DNA from: Jiangella asiatica
Lineage (GTDB): Bacteria > Actinomycetota > Actinomycetes > Jiangellales > Jiangellaceae
Length of the DNA: 64,000 bases
Assembly (NCBI RefSeq): GCF_004349065.1
Contig: NZ_SMKZ01000018.1
Span: forward strand, 1-64,000
Direction: 5' to 3'
The translations under genes were made by a program, and so were the position numbers. Shown here piece after piece: positions 25,445 to 34,287 of this stretch (within the stretch, counting starts at the first letter, position 1; every line of letters begins with the position of its first letter). The notes beneath the pieces were generated by a model. The model saw only the letters and a list, made by a program, of their open reading frames with translations, did no database searches and was not told where the DNA came from.

Positions 25445-27040
25445 CTAAATGGCGACGGTGGCCGGCGCGACCTCGCCGGCCGGTGCGTCGTCGTTCGATG
25501 GTGCGTCGTCCCCGGCCCGGACCCGGCGCAGCAAGATGGCAGCGAGCACGGCTCCGACCAGTGCGATGGACGCGCTGACGGCGGCCGTGGCCTGCAGGCC
25601 GTCGGTGAACGCCGCCCTGGCCAGCTCGACCAGGGTGGTGCCAGCACCGGAGGGTAGCTCACCGCCGACGGCGACGGCACCGGCCAGCGTGTCGCGGGCG
25701 GCGTCGGCCGCGGCCGGGTCGAGCCCGGCAGGCAGGTCGGAGTCCATGCCTGAACGGTAGACGGCGGTACCGACACTGCCGAGGATCGCGAGGCCGAGGG
25801 CGCCGCCGAACTCGTTGCTCGTCTCCGAGACCGCCGAGGCCGCGCCGGCCCGTTCCGGCGGCGCCGCGCTGATCACCAGGTCGGTTCCGAGCGCCGCGGC
25901 CGGGGTGAAGCCGACCGCCATGACGCACGTACCGGTGATCAGGACGGCGAACCCGGACGACCCGTCGACCTGCGTGATGATCGCGATGCCGGCGGCGCTG
26001 ACGAACATGCCCCCGGCGATGAGGTAGCCCGGCCGGAACCGGCCCGCCAGGACGGGGACCAAGGTCATCCCGACCATCATCGCACCGGTCATCGGCAGCA
26101 CCCACAGCCCGGCCCGGAACGGCGAGAGCCCTTGCACCAGCTGCAGGTACTGCATGACGAACAGGTTGAGGCCCATCATCGCGAACGTGGCCGTCGTCAT
26201 GATGCCGAGCGTCGCGCCGAACGCCCGGTTGCGGAAAAGCTTCAGGTCGATCAGCGGGTCGTCCAGCGACCGCTGCCGGCGAACGAACAGCCCGGCGAAG
26301 GCCAGGCCGATCGCCACCGCACCGACCAGCAGCCAGCCGAACCCGTCCTCGGCCAGCTTCTTGATCCCGTAGATCACCGGCAGCACCGCGGCGAGCAGCA
26401 GGAACGCGCTGACTAGGTCGAGCCGGGCGGAGCCGGGGTCGCGGTACTCCGGCAACAGCAACGGCCCGACGACCAGCAACAGCACCATCACCGGCACGCC
26501 GACGAGGAATACCGACCCCCACCAGAACGCCTCGAGCAGGGCGCCGCCGACCAGTGGCCCGATTGAGCCGCCCACCATGAAGCTCATCATCCACAGCGAG
26601 ATCGCGGTGGTTCGCTGGCGGTCGTCGTGGAACATGTTGCGGATCAGCGACAGCGTCGACGGCATCAGCGTCGCGCCGGCGACCCCCATCAGCGCCCGGG
26701 CGCCGATGAGCATCTCCGCACTCGTCGAGTACGCCGCCAACACGGACGCCAGGCCGAACGCCGTCGCGCCGGCCAGCAGCAGCTTCCGCCGGCCGATCCG
26801 GTCGCCGAGCGAGCCCATGGTGATGAGGAAGCCGGCGATCAGGAATCCGTAGATGTCGGTGATCCAGAGCAGTTGCGAGCTGGTCGGGGTCAGCTCGGCG
26901 CTGAGGTGCGGCACGGCCAGATGCAGTACCGTCAGGTCCATCATCACGAGCATTGCCGGGAGGCTGAGGACGGTGAGCGCGATCCACTCCTTGGCGCCCG
27001 CCCGCTGCGGAGGCACCGTCACGGTGTCGGTGGAGGTCAT
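25445..27040 (-). CDS. MFS drug transporter, DHA2 (EmrB/QacA) family
   Basis: A 531-residue transporter with about 14 membrane segments. Motif A is visible in GSLGDRIGRRKLLLAGATAFG and motif C-like text in ARALMGVAGATLMPSTLSLI. It is predicted to export cationic or lipophilic compounds by proton antiport. The ATG at 27040 (MTSTDTV) follows a G-rich ribosome site and is preferred over an in-frame ATG at 27061, which lies inside the previous gene. It follows the first MFS gene by ten bases. A dyad at 27055-27074 lies just before its start. Confidence 0.95.
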   Translation of the reverse strand: MTSTDTVTVPPQRAGAKEWIALTVLSLPAMLVMMDLTVLHLAVPHLSAELTPTSSQLLWITDIYGFLIAGFLITMGSLGDRIGRRKLLLAGATAFGLASVLAAYSTSAEMLIGARALMGVAGATLMPSTLSLIRNMFHDDRQRTTAISLWMMSFMVGGSIGPLVGGALLEAFWWGSVFLVGVPVMVLLLVVGPLLLPEYRDPGSARLDLVSAFLLLAAVLPVIYGIKKLAEDGFGWLLVGAVAIGLAFAGLFVRRQRSLDDPLIDLKLFRNRAFGATLGIMTTATFAMMGLNLFVMQYLQLVQGLSPFRAGLWVLPMTGAMMVGMTLVPVLAGRFRPGYLIAGGMFVSAAGIAIITQVDGSSGFAVLITGTCVMAVGFTPAAALGTDLVISAAPPERAGAASAVSETSNEFGGALGLAILGSVGTAVYRSGMDSDLPAGLDPAAADAARDTLAGAVAVGGELPSGAGTTLVELARAAFTDGLQATAAVSASIALVGAVLAAILLRRVRAGDDAPSNDDAPAGEVAPATVAI

Positions 27041-27050
27041 GCCCCCACCT

Positions 27051-28472
27051 TCATACCTCAACCATTGTTGAGGTCAAGCGATCGCCCGCCGAAGCGCCCG
27101 CGTCAGGCCGGGTTCCGCGCAGAGCGAACGCCAGCACCACCGCCCCGGCGGTGATCGCCGCCGCGACCAGCCCGGCCGTACGCAGTCCCTCGACGACGGG
27201 GTCCGCGTTGGCGATCGCGACGAGGACGGCCAGCCCGACCGCACCACCGATCTGCTGGGCCGTCGATCCCATCGCCGACGCGACACCCTGCTCGTCGCCG
27301 GGGACCTCGGACCCGACCGCCGCGAAGACGGCCGGATACGCCGTCCCGGCGAACAGCCCGAACATCATCAGCCCGGGCAGCAGGTACCAGTACGTCCCGT
27401 CCGTGCGCATCCCGACGGCGACGGCGGCAATCGCGACGGCGATGCCGACCATCCCGACCACGAGGGTCGCGCGGACACCCCACCGGCGCAGCAGCGGCGG
27501 CAGGAGCAGCCACGACCCGGCCATCGCCAGCGCGCTCTGCGGCAGGAAGCCCAGGCCGGCGGCGAGTGCGTCGTAGCCGAGGACGTCTTGCAGGTAGGTC
27601 GTGTAGAGGTAGTGGACGGCGGCGACCGGCCCCATGAGGACGAAGATCAGGCCGGTCGCCGCGACGAGGTTGCGGTTGGCCAGCATCCGAGGCGGCATCA
27701 GCGGCGCCTTGCCGCGACGCTCGATCGCGACGAACAGACCGAGCAGCACGATGCCCGCGGCCACCGCACCGCCCGCCCGCGCCGAGGTCCAGCCCGCCTC
27801 CGGACCGCTGACCAGGCCGAACACGATCAGCAGCGACGCGGCGGTGACGGTGACGGCGCCCGGGACGTCGAAGCCCGCGGCCCTGGTGGCGCGGCGCCGG
27901 ACGGCGTCCGGGGCGAGCAGCCGGGGCGCGGCCAGCGTGGCGGCGGCCGCCAGCGGGATCATCGCACCGAAGACCGACTCCCAGCCCAGAGCGCTGGTGA
28001 GCACACCGCCCGCTCCCCCGCCGGCCAGCGCGCCGGACGCGCCGGCGACACCCCAGACGGCCAGCGCCCGGTTGCGCTCGGGTCCGGCCTCGAACCGGGT
28101 ATTGACCAGCGCGAGCGTGGCCGGGAACAGCAGGGCCGAGCCGATCCCCTGGCCCGCGCGGGCGGCGACCAGCACCCCGGGCGTCGTCGCGACCAGGCCA
28201 GCCACCGACGCTACCGCGAACCAGGCGGAGCCCGCGACGAACACCCGCCGGGCGCCGACCCGGTCGACCAGCCGACCGCCGAGCAGCAAGAAGCCGCCGA
28301 AGCCCAGCGCGTAGGCGCTGACGACCCACTGCAGCGACTGGGGGCCGAAGCCGACCTCGCGCCCGATCTCCGGCAGCGCGATGTAGACGATGTTGAAGTC
28401 GACGGAGACGATGAAGTGGGCGAGCGCCAGCAGGCCCAGCACGAGCCCGGAGCGCGTCGGCGAGTTGCTCAT
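27051..28472 (-). CDS. MFS transporter, 14-segment drug-export type
   Basis: A 473-residue MFS protein: LGLLALAHFIVSVDFNIVYIALPEIGREVG at the N-terminus, motif A in LLGGRLVDRVGARRVFVAG, motif C-like ARAGQGIGSALLFPATLALV. It is a likely proton-driven exporter. The ATG at 28472 lies five bases after AGAGG; an adjacent ATG at 28475 is the alternative. It is the first gene of the pump operon and divergent from the HxlR regulator. Its last codons run through the dyad in front of the next gene. Confidence 0.94.
   Translation of the reverse strand: MSNSPTRSGLVLGLLALAHFIVSVDFNIVYIALPEIGREVGFGPQSLQWVVSAYALGFGGFLLLGGRLVDRVGARRVFVAGSAWFAVASVAGLVATTPGVLVAARAGQGIGSALLFPATLALVNTRFEAGPERNRALAVWGVAGASGALAGGGAGGVLTSALGWESVFGAMIPLAAAATLAAPRLLAPDAVRRRATRAAGFDVPGAVTVTAASLLIVFGLVSGPEAGWTSARAGGAVAAGIVLLGLFVAIERRGKAPLMPPRMLANRNLVAATGLIFVLMGPVAAVHYLYTTYLQDVLGYDALAAGLGFLPQSALAMAGSWLLLPPLLRRWGVRATLVVGMVGIAVAIAAVAVGMRTDGTYWYLLPGLMMFGLFAGTAYPAVFAAVGSEVPGDEQGVASAMGSTAQQIGGAVGLAVLVAIANADPVVEGLRTAGLVAAAITAGAVVLAFALRGTRPDAGASAGDRLTSTMVEV
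27055..27074. promoter_or_regulatory. Dyad before the second MFS gene
   Basis: ACCTCAACCATTGTTGAGGT: eight-base arms with a four-base centre. It is embedded in the last codons of the first MFS gene and ends 15 bases before the start of the second. It looks like a repressor site, perhaps TetR- or MarR-like, allowing separate control of the last two pumps. Confidence 0.5.
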
Positions 28473-28502
28473 CATGACCTCTGTTCCAGATCGTCCTCTT
28501 GG

Positions 28503-28517
28503 GTAGCGTCTTGTTAC
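28503..28517. promoter_or_regulatory. Candidate HxlR operator
   Basis: GTAGC-N5-GTTAC, one mismatch from a perfect dyad, midway between the divergent MFS and HxlR starts. HxlR-type sites often have GTA...TAC arms. Assignment is by position and symmetry only. Confidence 0.35.
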
Positions 28518-28565
28518 TGAAGCCATGATGTGTGACCATCGGCGGTACGGGAAGGAGGCACTGTG

Positions 28566-28961
28566 ATGTCCCAGAGGAACATGGATGTGACCCGCCAGCT
28601 CATCGAGCAGGAGGCCTGCCCGGTCTCCGAGGTGATCGATCACGTCGCCGGCAAGTGGAGCGTCGGCGTGATCGTGGCAGCGGCTCACGGCCCGGTGCGC
28701 TTCACCGAGCTCGAGCGCGCCGTGAACGGCGTCAGCCGGCGGATGCTCACGCTCACCCTACGCAAGCTCGAGCGCGACGGGCTCCTTGTGCGGACCGTCT
28801 ACCCCACGGTGCCGCCCAAGGTCGAGTACGAGCTCACCGACGTCGCGCGGGAGCTCCTGGACACCCTTCGCCAGCTGACCGACTGGGCCGAGCGTCACCG
28901 CATGACGATCACCCAGGCCCGGGCGACCTACGACCTGGAGAACGAGTCCGCCGCCGGCTGA
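28566..28961 (+). CDS. HxlR family winged-helix regulator
   Basis: A 131-residue regulator. The HxlR domain spans about residues 15-110, with an N-terminal ACPVSEVIDHVAGKWSVGVI (conserved Cys and GKW), RFTELERAVNGVSRRMLTLTLRKLERDGLLVR and PKVEYELTD. The ATG at 28566 lies seven bases after GGAGG; an in-frame GTG at 28563 is also possible. It is divergent from a three-pump efflux operon that it probably controls. The conserved Cys could sense electrophiles, as in other HxlR/HypR proteins; this is inference. Confidence 0.92.
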   Translation: MSQRNMDVTRQLIEQEACPVSEVIDHVAGKWSVGVIVAAAHGPVRFTELERAVNGVSRRMLTLTLRKLERDGLLVRTVYPTVPPKVEYELTDVARELLDTLRQLTDWAERHRMTITQARATYDLENESAAG

Positions 28962-28971
28962 ACCGGATGAC

Positions 28972-29910
28972 CTACTTGAGGACGCCCGCGGTGAGGCCGG
29001 CCTGGACCTGCTTCTGGAAGATGATGTACACGATCAGCACCGGCAGCAGCGCGATCACCAGGCCAGCGAACAGGGCGGTGTAGTCCGCGCGGAACCCGGT
29101 GTTGGCGGCCAGGGTGCCCAGGCCCTGGGCCAGCACCCGCTTGTCGCCCTCCTGCATGATCACCAGCGGCAGGACGTACTGGTTCCAGTGGCCGAGGAAG
29201 TTGAACAGCGCCAGGCTGATCATGCCGGGCCGGGCCATCGGCAGCATGACCCTGAAGAACAGCGAGAAGTGCGAGCAGCCGTCCATGATGCCGGCCTCGG
29301 CGACGGAGTTCGGCAGGGTGCGGAAGAACGCTGTCAGGAAGAAGACCGTGAACGGCAGCGAGAAGGCCACGTACACCAGTGCCAGGCTGAAGTAGCTGTT
29401 CAGGCCGAGGAACTGTCCGACGACCGGCAGCGAGCCGAGGTTGCGCACCACGAAGAACATCGGCACCAGCGCCAGGAAAACCGGCAGCACCAGGCCGCCG
29501 AGGAACAGGTAGTAGATGAACCGGTTCCCCGGGAAGTCGTACCGGGCCAGCACGTACGCGCCCATCGCCCCGAACAGCATGGTCATGGTGAGCGACATCG
29601 CGACGACGATGACGCTGTTCGTGAAGTACTGGCCGATGTTCGCCGCGTTCCAGGCGCGGGCGAAGTTGTCCCACTCCAGGCCGCCGGGCAGGCCCATCGG
29701 GTCGGTGCGGAACTCGCCGTTGGTCTTGAACGACGACACGATCGCCCACACCAGCGGCAACGTCGTGATCAGGCCCCACAGCAGCAGGAACCCGCCGTTG
29801 AGGAGCGAGAGCGCGCGCTCGCCGGCACCGACGCCCGGCTGGTGCTGGCGGCGAGCGTGGGCCCGGACCTCCGCGGACGGGCCGGCCGGTTCGGTCTGCG
29901 TCGTCGACAT
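28972..29910 (-). CDS. Carbohydrate ABC transporter permease (NgcG-like)
   Basis: A 312-residue inner-membrane permease of the MalG type with six segments and the ATPase-contact EAA loop, here EAGIMDGCSHFSLFFRVMLPMARPGM. It pairs with the MalF-like permease upstream, with whose stop its ATG overlaps (TGATG). It forms the pore of a sugar importer with the lipoprotein at 30847-32316. No ATPase is encoded nearby, so a shared MsiK-type ATPase encoded elsewhere is expected. It ends ten bases from the convergent HxlR gene. Confidence 0.94.
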   Translation of the reverse strand: MSTTQTEPAGPSAEVRAHARRQHQPGVGAGERALSLLNGGFLLLWGLITTLPLVWAIVSSFKTNGEFRTDPMGLPGGLEWDNFARAWNAANIGQYFTNSVIVVAMSLTMTMLFGAMGAYVLARYDFPGNRFIYYLFLGGLVLPVFLALVPMFFVVRNLGSLPVVGQFLGLNSYFSLALVYVAFSLPFTVFFLTAFFRTLPNSVAEAGIMDGCSHFSLFFRVMLPMARPGMISLALFNFLGHWNQYVLPLVIMQEGDKRVLAQGLGTLAANTGFRADYTALFAGLVIALLPVLIVYIIFQKQVQAGLTAGVLK

Positions 29911-30833
29911 CACGCCAGCTCCACCCTCTCGCGCCGCAGGCCCCGCATGAACAGCATGGCCACCGCCATGGTCAGGACGAGCATGAGCACGCCGATCGCG
30001 GCTGCGTAGCCGAAGTCGTTGCTCGAGAACGCCTCGCGGTACATCATCACGCCGAGGACGTCGCCGGCGCCTTCGACGCCGCCGTTGATGCCCAGCATGA
30101 TGTGCACCGTCGCGAAGGCGTCCATCGCCTGGATCGCCATGTACACCCAGCCGACCTGGACGGTGTCCCAGACCAGCGGGACGGTGACCTTGCGGAACGT
30201 CGTGAACCGGCTGGAGCCGTCCAGCAAGGCGGCCTCGTAGATGTCGCGCGGGATCGACTGCATGGCCGCGGAGAACAGCACGACGTAGAACCCGACGAAC
30301 GACCACGTCATGACGATGACGACGATCCAGATGAGCCAGTTCTGCTCGGCCAGCCACAGCTGTTGCAGTGAGTCCAGGCCGACCGCGCCGAGCAGCCGGT
30401 TCAGGATGCCGCCGGCGTTCTCCGGCGCGAACACGTAGCTGAAGACGATGCCGATGATCGGCGCCGACACCACCAGCGGGAAGAAGTACACGACCTGGTA
30501 GATCGACGATCCCCGCACGCCGGTGACCGCCGCGCCTCGGCGGCGGCCACCGACGTTGAGCATCGATGCGAAGAACAACCCGAGCAGGAGCGTGAGGATG
30601 GGCACGACGAGCACGAGGATCGCGTTGTTGCGCAGCGCGGTCCGCAGCTGGTCGTCGTTCCACATCTCCACGTAGTTGTCGAACCCGATGAAGGTCTGGG
30701 TGGCCGAGAGGCCGCTCCAGTCGGTCAGCGAGATGTAGATGGCCTGGACATAGGGCGACAGCATGTAGATCGCGTAGATCCCGACCGGGGGCAGCAGGAA
30801 GGCCAGGATGAAGGGATACTTGCCGTGCCGCAT
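29910..30833 (-). CDS. Carbohydrate ABC transporter permease (NgcF-like)
   Basis: A 307-residue MalF-type permease. Membrane segments start at about residue 7 (YPFILAFLLPPVGIYAIYML), and the EAA loop is EAALLDGSSRFTTFRKVTVPLVWDTV. It works with the following MalG-like permease and the preceding binding protein. The gene starts 13 bases after the binding-protein stop, so all three are co-transcribed. The closest functional match by gene order and binding-protein type is the N-acetylglucosamine/chitobiose system NgcEFG. Confidence 0.93.
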   Translation of the reverse strand: MRHGKYPFILAFLLPPVGIYAIYMLSPYVQAIYISLTDWSGLSATQTFIGFDNYVEMWNDDQLRTALRNNAILVLVVPILTLLLGLFFASMLNVGGRRRGAAVTGVRGSSIYQVVYFFPLVVSAPIIGIVFSYVFAPENAGGILNRLLGAVGLDSLQQLWLAEQNWLIWIVVIVMTWSFVGFYVVLFSAAMQSIPRDIYEAALLDGSSRFTTFRKVTVPLVWDTVQVGWVYMAIQAMDAFATVHIMLGINGGVEGAGDVLGVMMYREAFSSNDFGYAAAIGVLMLVLTMAVAMLFMRGLRRERVELA

Positions 30834-30846
30834 GTCCGCTCGATCC

Positions 30847-32316
30847 TCAGCTCTCGCGGTTCTGCTTGTCGATGGAGTCGTCCTCGCGGACCTCGGTGGC
30901 GACGGCCTCGCACCGGTCCGCCCACTCGTCGACGGTGATCTCCGCCCGCAGCAGCGCGCCGGTCGCCTGGTCGATGCCGGGGTTCTCCATGTCGCCGTAC
31001 CAGCTCGGGTAGTACCAGTTGATGACGTTGTCGCCGGCGGCCTGCAGCGCCGCCTGGGCCGATGCCAGACCCGGCGCCTCGATGGTCACGCCCTCGCTGG
31101 CGCCTGCCACCGAGGTCAGGCTGGTGACCGCTTCGCTGAAGCCGCGGGCGCCCTCCAGCGACAGCATCGCCCGCATGTACTCCATGGCCGCGCGCGGGTT
31201 CTCCGCGTCCGCGGGGACGACGTACGGCTCACCGGCGGTGGCCCGCACCGTCTCCAGCGGCATGACCGAGTCCGGCGACAACAGCGGGTCGGGCATCATG
31301 GCCAGCTGGAACGTCGGGTTCTCCGCGATCGCGTCCGCTTCCTCGTTCTCCAGCCACGAGCCGGACGGGCAGAACACCGCCTCGCCGCGGGCCCACAGGC
31401 CCTGGGCGTCGCGGAACTCCATGGCCTCCACACCGGGCAGGAAGTAGTTGTTCTCGCGCAGCGACAGGATGGCCGCGGCCGACTCCTTGATGGCCTCGTG
31501 GCCCCAGGCGCCCGGCTCGAGGTTGTCGATGGCGACCAGGATCTCCGGGCCGGCCAGTTTGGTGGCCATGGACAGCAGCGGCCAGTTCATGTACCGCGGC
31601 GCCGTCACACCCTGGTAGACCCACGGCGCGATGCCGGCGGCGGCGATGTCGGCGCAGACGTCCATCATCTCCTGCCAGGTGGTCGGCACCGGCCAGCCGT
31701 TCTCGTCGAGCAGCGTCTGGTTGAACCAGATGCCGAAGACGGTGAACGCGTAGTTGAGGACGTACGGGGTGCCGTTGCGCGTGCCGGCCTCGATGGCGCC
31801 TGGCAGCAGGGTGTCGCGGACCGTCACGTTCGGGTCGTCCCAGCTGGGCGCGTCGAACAGCTCGCTCAGGTCGTAGAGCAGCCCGTCGGAGATGAGCTGG
31901 CCGGGGTCCATCTGGCCGTCGCCTGAGTTGTTGACGAAGTCCGGCGGGTCGCCGGCGACGAACCGCGCTTGCAGCTCGCCGGCGATGTCGACGGCGGCAT
32001 GGTGCTCGATCGTGACGTTCGGCCACCGCTCGCTGAAGATCGGCTGGTGGATCTCGGTGGCGTACTCGTCGCCGAACCCGCCGTCGAAGATGTAGATCTC
32101 CAGTGGCTGGTCCTCCGGGATGCCGAGCGGGTTGTCCTCGCTGACGTCGCCGGACGGAGCCTCCTCCGCCTCGTCGTCGTCATCCCCGCCGCCGGTCGCG
32201 CACGAGGCCAGGAAGGCCCCACCGGGCCCGAGCGCCACGCCGGTGAGGGCGACCCGCTGCAGGAAGGTCCGGCGGTCGCTGCCCGCCGGGGTGGTGCGTT
32301 CGATGCTGCTGGTCAT
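30847..32316 (-). CDS. Sugar-binding lipoprotein (NgcE-like, N-acetylglucosamine/chitobiose type)
   Basis: A 489-residue extracellular solute-binding protein. The N-terminus has a twin-arginine motif (SDRRTFLQR) followed by a hydrophobic run and a lipobox, LASC, at about residues 36-39. An acidic linker (DDDDEAEEAPSGD) and a type 1 sugar-binding fold follow, with LEIYIFDGGFGDEYATEIHQPIFSERWPNV and a C-terminal YWYPSWYGDMENPGIDQATG-like segment. The overall pattern resembles NgcE. Neighbouring SIS, RpiR and GlcNAc-kinase-like genes support an amino-sugar substrate. Confidence 0.88.
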   Translation of the reverse strand: MTSSIERTTPAGSDRRTFLQRVALTGVALGPGGAFLASCATGGGDDDDEAEEAPSGDVSEDNPLGIPEDQPLEIYIFDGGFGDEYATEIHQPIFSERWPNVTIEHHAAVDIAGELQARFVAGDPPDFVNNSGDGQMDPGQLISDGLLYDLSELFDAPSWDDPNVTVRDTLLPGAIEAGTRNGTPYVLNYAFTVFGIWFNQTLLDENGWPVPTTWQEMMDVCADIAAAGIAPWVYQGVTAPRYMNWPLLSMATKLAGPEILVAIDNLEPGAWGHEAIKESAAAILSLRENNYFLPGVEAMEFRDAQGLWARGEAVFCPSGSWLENEEADAIAENPTFQLAMMPDPLLSPDSVMPLETVRATAGEPYVVPADAENPRAAMEYMRAMLSLEGARGFSEAVTSLTSVAGASEGVTIEAPGLASAQAALQAAGDNVINWYYPSWYGDMENPGIDQATGALLRAEITVDEWADRCEAVATEVREDDSIDKQNRES

Positions 32317-32389
32317 AGCAGAACCCCTTCGTACTGGAGTGTGCCGTCAGGTGATGGCGCCGGGGTGGCAGCCAGGCGGTCCGAGGACA

Positions 32390-33145
32390 CTAGCCCCCTC
32401 GCCGGATCCGGCCCGCGTACCGCCTGAGCAGGCCGTCGTTGTGGGTGTCTCCCCCGGGCACGTTCGCCGAGAGATAGACAGGCGGGGTCTCGCCGGCTTC
32501 GATGAGCCGGCGGACCACCTCTGCCGTGAGCAATTGCGCGAGCAGCGCCGCGGTGATGGAGGACACGGCGCACACCGCTCCGCCGCCGGGCAGCGGCAGG
32601 ACCGCGTCACCGAATGGCCCGCCGTTGTCGAGGACCACGTCGGCCAGGTCGGTGAGCTTCTGGCCAGACGGGTGCCTGGACTCCACCTGGGCGCTGTGGT
32701 CGAGTGAGGTGATGGCGATGACGGGGTGACCGTTCTTCTTCGCCACCTGGGCCATGCCGACGATGCTGCCGTTGATGCCGGAGTTCGACGCGATGACGAA
32801 CACGTCCGCCGGCTCGACCGGCGTGTTGTCGTAGAGCCGCTGCGCTAGCGACGGGTCCCGCTCGGTCTTCGGGTCGATGAGCGACTCCGGGTCCTCGCCG
32901 CCGTAGGTGACCAGGTCGAACAGCGCGATGCGGTTGGTCGGGATCAAGCCGCCCGCACGCCCGGCGATCTCCATCGCGGTGGCCTGCGAGTGCCCCGTCC
33001 CGAACGCCTGCACGACACCGCCGGCCAGCACCGCCCGGGCCACCAGCTCGGCGGCCCGCTCGACGGCCTCGGCCTGGGTGTCGGCCACCTGCTCGACAAG
33101 CTCGGTGATGCGGGCGAGGTACGCGGCCGCGCTGACGTCGGTCAC
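32390..33145 (-). CDS. SIS-domain phosphosugar-binding protein
   Basis: A 251-residue sugar isomerase-type protein. The SIS fold is shown by VVQAFGTGHSQATAMEIAGRAGGLIP, DVFVIASNSGINGSIVGMAQVAKKNGHPVIAITS and PLPGGGAVCAVSSI. It belongs to the stand-alone group often next to phosphotransferase or GlcNAc systems, and may act on an amino-sugar phosphate as isomerase, etherase-like or deaminase-like enzyme. GTG start overlaps the RpiR stop (GTGA). A 73-base gap separates it from the binding protein, so one long operon is likely. Confidence 0.9.
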   Translation of the reverse strand: MTDVSAAAYLARITELVEQVADTQAEAVERAAELVARAVLAGGVVQAFGTGHSQATAMEIAGRAGGLIPTNRIALFDLVTYGGEDPESLIDPKTERDPSLAQRLYDNTPVEPADVFVIASNSGINGSIVGMAQVAKKNGHPVIAITSLDHSAQVESRHPSGQKLTDLADVVLDNGGPFGDAVLPLPGGGAVCAVSSITAALLAQLLTAEVVRRLIEAGETPPVYLSANVPGGDTHNDGLLRRYAGRIRRGG

Positions 33146-34095
33146 CGCTGCTCCTTCTTCTGGGTGCGACTGGCATCCGGGCGTGGTGCCCGGTGCGAGC
33201 TGACGGCCTGGGCGGTCAGGTTGAGCGCGACGCCGGTGGTCTCGTACCGGCGCTGCGCCACGGCGACGTAGATGAGGTCGAGGACGATGAGCTGCGGGTG
33301 CCGAGCGGCCAGCGCGTCGGGCCGGAACGTCGTCTCGTGGATGGCGGTGGTGAGGACGATGTCGGCGACCTCGGCCAGCGCCGAGTTGCGATAGCTGGTG
33401 AGCGCGACGGTGGTGGCGCCGCGGCTGCCCGCCGCCGAGAGCATCTCGACCGTTTCGTAGGTGGCACCGGAGTGCGAGACGGCGATGGCGACGTCCTCCG
33501 GCCCGAGCAACGCCGCACTGGTCAGGCCCACGTGCACGTCGCTCCACGACCAGGTGGGGATGCCGATGCGGTGCAGGCACAGCTGCATCTCCCCCGCGAC
33601 CAGCGCGCTGCCGCCGATGCCGTAGACCTCGACCCGGCCGGCCTTGGCGATGGCGTCGGCGGCCAGCTCCACCTCGGCGAGGTCGAGCTGGGCGGCCGTC
33701 TCCTGGATGGCTCGCAGGTCCGCCGTCGTGATCAGGTCGAGCATCTCCTGCAGGGAGTCGGTCGGCTTGATCTCGCGGCCGATGTCGATCTCCCAGCCGG
33801 CGACGGCGGAGGACCGGCCGGTCTCCTCGGCCATGGCCAGCCGCAGGTCGGCATAGCCGGGCAGGTCCAGGGCGCGGCAGAACCGGGTGACGGTGGCCGC
33901 GGAGGTGCCGCTGCGCTCGGCCGTCTCGAGGATGGTCGCGCGGGCCACGACGGCGGGCGCGGACAGCACCTGCTCCCCCACCCGCTGCAGCGCGGCGGGC
34001 AGTTCGGGCAGCAGGGCGCGGATCCGCATCAGCACCGAGTCGCCGGGTGGCCCAGACTCGGCCACCGGGTCACTCGGTAGTGTCCCTTCCGCCAC
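33142..34095 (-). CDS. RpiR/MurR family transcriptional regulator
   Basis: A 317-residue regulator. The N-terminal helix-turn-helix is residues about 20-95 (VVARATILETAERSGTSAATVTRFCRALDLPGYADLRLAMAEE). A SIS ligand domain at about 130-270 contains GRVEVYGIGGSALVAGEMQ and DVAIAVSHSGATYETVEML. It likely senses a phosphorylated amino sugar. It heads the operon with SIS and NgcEFG-like genes and is divergent from the kinase gene, so it probably controls both directions through the intergenic region. Confidence 0.93.
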   Translation of the reverse strand: MAEGTLPSDPVAESGPPGDSVLMRIRALLPELPAALQRVGEQVLSAPAVVARATILETAERSGTSAATVTRFCRALDLPGYADLRLAMAEETGRSSAVAGWEIDIGREIKPTDSLQEMLDLITTADLRAIQETAAQLDLAEVELAADAIAKAGRVEVYGIGGSALVAGEMQLCLHRIGIPTWSWSDVHVGLTSAALLGPEDVAIAVSHSGATYETVEMLSAAGSRGATTVALTSYRNSALAEVADIVLTTAIHETTFRPDALAARHPQLIVLDLIYVAVAQRRYETTGVALNLTAQAVSSHRAPRPDASRTQKKEQR

Positions 34096-34287
34096 GCAAC
34101 CTCCTGGCTCGTCGTGGTAGTGAATTTTCGTCTGACAACTCTTAGCGTGCGGTGGTGAGAATTCTTTCTACCCTCAGCCGGATGTCAAGGGTTTGCCGAG
34201 AGTTTGTGCAAGCGTGATGTTTCCGCAGCCAGCGCGAGACCGGGGCGCTGCACGGCGCCGGGCCTGCCGGCCGCAGAGAGGACGGGT
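34096..34287. promoter_or_regulatory. Divergent promoter region between rpiR-like and kinase genes
   Basis: A 192-base gap. The part from 34118 to 34170 is unusually A+T-rich and contains GGTAGTGAATTTTCGTC and, 35 bases on, GGTGGTGAGAATTCTTTC, two related elements. The second is centred on the palindrome AGAATTCT (34158-34165). These are candidate RpiR sites; no clear -10 or -35 pair was assigned. Confidence 0.4.
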
